Under the pieces are notes generated by a model. That model was given only the letters and a program-made list of their open reading frames with translations, was not told where the DNA came from and ran no database searches. A stretch of DNA of 64,000 nucleotides, taken from contig NZ_ATMR01000081.1 in NCBI RefSeq assembly GCF_000427335.1, positions 29,906 to 93,905 of the forward strand. Direction: 5' to 3'. The DNA is from Winogradskyella psychrotolerans RS-3. GTDB taxonomy: Bacteria; Bacteroidota; Bacteroidia; Flavobacteriales; Flavobacteriaceae. How positions within the stretch are numbered: the stretch's first letter is position 1; every line of letters begins with the position of its first letter. Both the position numbers and the translations under genes were made by a program. Shown here piece after piece: positions 62,732 through 64,000 of this stretch.

Positions 62732-63544
62732 TTATAAGGTCTTAATCAACTCTTTAAAAAGTGTAATCATATTCGGTTCTGCTTTTCCCGCCATTGCAAT
62801 GATTTCTGAAATATCAACGGGTTTTAAATTTTCCGGATCACATTCATCTGTTAACACAGAAACGGCAGCAACCTTTAAATTCAAGTGATTTGCCACAATA
62901 ATTTCCGGAACCGTACTCATACCAACCGCATCAGATCCCATAATTTTTAACATGCGATATTCGGCGCGAGTTTCGAGTTGAGGGCCAACCACACTAGCGT
63001 AAACACCTTTGTGTAACGTTATATTGTGTGCTTTAGCAATGCTTTCAAATTTCGAATTAATTTCAGCATCATAAGGGGCACTCATGTCTGTAAAGCGTTC
63101 TCCTAATTCTGAAACTCCTTTAAAAGCTAAAGGGGAACCTCCCTGAAGATTAATATGATCGTCAATAAGCATTAATTCTCCTTTTTTATAATCGAGATTA
63201 ATGGCGCCAGAAGCATTAGAAACCAATAAGGTTGTTATACCCAATTTCTCCATAATTCTTACCGGAAACGTTACATCTTGTAAAGAGTAACCTTCATAAA
63301 CATGAAAACGGCCTTGCATAACAACCACCTTTTTACCTTCTAAAATGCCGTAAATAAGTTTGCCTTTATGGAACTCTACGGTTGCCGTTGGAAAGTTTGG
63401 AATGTGATTATAACTTGCTTCGGCTAAGATTTCAATTTCATTAATTAGCTGCCCTAAACCAGTACCTAAAATGATACCGATTTCTGGTTTTTCAAAACCT
63501 TTGCTTTGTAAATATTCTGTGCTTTCTGTAATTAATTTAATCAT
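62732..63544 (-). CDS. Purine-nucleoside phosphorylase
   Basis: 270 residues from ATG 63544; a longer frame from 63601 would run 65 bp into the preceding gene. Motifs are IGIILGTGLGQL, VVMQGRFHVYEGY, LLVSNASGAINLDYKKG, VGPQLETRAEYRML and GSDAVGMSTVPEI, those of trimeric (low-molecular-weight) PNP. It cleaves purine nucleosides with phosphate. In this cluster it could remove adenine from the 5'-arsinoyl-adenosine made by ArsS; that is inference. It overlaps the upstream stop codon by 8 bp. Confidence 0.93.
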   Translation of the reverse strand: MIKLITESTEYLQSKGFEKPEIGIILGTGLGQLINEIEILAEASYNHIPNFPTATVEFHKGKLIYGILEGKKVVVMQGRFHVYEGYSLQDVTFPVRIMEKLGITTLLVSNASGAINLDYKKGELMLIDDHINLQGGSPLAFKGVSELGERFTDMSAPYDAEINSKFESIAKAHNITLHKGVYASVVGPQLETRAEYRMLKIMGSDAVGMSTVPEIIVANHLNLKVAAVSVLTDECDPENLKPVDISEIIAMAGKAEPNMITLFKELIKTL

Positions 63545-64000
63545 TGAGTTGCTGTATTTTTTGTTGTAATTTGATGTTCGATTTATAAAAATCTGAAGCA
63601 ATTAGGTCTTCATAAGTATCAATATCGTTTAAAGTGTCTAAGGTACCAACTGAAATTTGATTACTCTGTAACTCTTGTAACGTTAATTCTAATAAATTGG
63701 GTTGACTCCATGGTTTATTGGTGAAAATTTCGGTATTCAATTTAGACATACCTACTAAATAATAGCCACCATCTTCTGCTGGTCCAAAAACCACTTCATT
63801 AGTGTTTAAGGCCTCTAAACCGTTTTTTATGTGAGCGACATCTATATCTGGTAAATCAGAACCAACTAAAACGATGTTGTCATAGCCAGCATCAAAGCCA
63901 TCTTTAAAAGCATTAAGCATGCGCTCACCTAAATCAGCTCCATGTTGCACCGCTTTAAATTCACCTTTCCATTGATCATCTACAATAGCATTAGAAAAAT
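63537..64000 (-). CDS. TIGR04282/DUF2064-type glycosyltransferase (5' end beyond window)
   Basis: The frame is open from the right edge to TAA at 63537-63539 (154 codons visible); the start lies outside the window. An internal GTG (63950) is not the start, since the frame continues upstream with conserved-looking sequence. QHGADLGERMLNAFKDGF, VLVGSDLPDI and VFGPAEDGGYYLVGMSKL are the DUF2064 motifs. Such proteins accompany ArsS and are labelled arsenosugar-biosynthesis glycosyltransferases. The stop overlaps the phosphorylase start, indicating translational coupling. Confidence 0.88.
   Translation of the reverse strand, partial: FSNAIVDDQWKGEFKAVQHGADLGERMLNAFKDGFDAGYDNIVLVGSDLPDIDVAHIKNGLEALNTNEVVFGPAEDGGYYLVGMSKLNTEIFTNKPWSQPNLLELTLQELQSNQISVGTLDTLNDIDTYEDLIASDFYKSNIKLQQKIQQLND

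Noticed and set aside
1..64000. Search for CRISPR arrays, tRNA/rRNA genes, insertion sequences and prophage
   Set aside because: No regularly spaced repeats, cloverleaf-like sequences, transposase or integrase motifs, or phage genes were recognised by eye.

Overview
The window looks like chromosomal DNA of a marine-type member of the Flavobacteriaceae (Bacteroidota). The reasons are a low G+C content, SusC/SusD/SusE outer-membrane proteins, many lipoprotein signals, promoters of the TTG-N19-TAnnTTTG type with no Shine-Dalgarno sequences, a mevalonate pathway, and short palindromic dispersed repeats. Genus and species cannot be fixed from the sequence alone.

Layout. (1) 1-25035 is a complete starch/maltodextrin utilization locus. 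On the minus strand are a secreted GH13 amylase (running off the left edge), SusE, SusD and SusC. On the plus strand are a LacI-type regulator, an MFS disaccharide transporter, beta-phosphoglucomutase, a GH65 maltose phosphorylase, three GH13 enzymes, a GH31 and a GH97 alpha-glucosidase. An 18-bp perfect palindrome of LacI-operator type lies between susC and the regulator. (2) 25289-31283 is a redox/ergothioneine operon: SelO (frameshifted), a flavodoxin-fold reductase, DUF427, a hydrolase-OsmC fusion, EgtB and EgtD. (3) 31394-37803 holds miscellaneous genes, including a TPR hybrid histidine kinase and a broken DUF1697 gene. (4) 37877-42393 holds mevalonate pathway genes, a UbiA-type prenyltransferase and an RsuA/RluB-like protein that lacks its catalytic Asp. 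(5) 42920-48132 is a polyamine cluster: a leader containing a 50-codon ORF, arginine decarboxylase, agmatinase (two frameshifts), a deoxyhypusine-synthase-like enzyme and a GNAT-nitrilase fusion. (6) 49700-57536 is a surface-glycan cluster: three glycosyltransferases, a membrane Fe-S protein, a flavoprotein and a divergent GH113-like lipoprotein. (7) 59989-64000, minus strand, carries TIGR04282- and TIGR04283-type glycosyltransferases, a purine nucleoside phosphorylase, a sterol-desaturase-family protein and a DUF547 lipoprotein. This set is typical of arsenosugar biosynthesis clusters.

How the starch genes fit together: outer-membrane binding and import (SusE, SusD, SusC) feed periplasmic or surface lipoprotein hydrolases (GH13, GH31, GH97). 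Maltose crosses the inner membrane through the MFS carrier and is split by phosphorolysis (GH65), and PgmB converts beta-glucose-1-phosphate to glucose-6-phosphate.

Points to note: SusD carries an inserted SusE/SusF-like starch-binding domain. A terminator-shaped hairpin sits about 20 nt before the amylase start. Three genes carry in-frame insertions of dispersed repeats. Seven reading-frame breaks occur in otherwise well-conserved genes; six are single-base losses, five of those in A or T runs, so sequencing or assembly error should be excluded before calling them pseudogenes. No tRNA, rRNA, CRISPR array, insertion sequence or prophage was seen.
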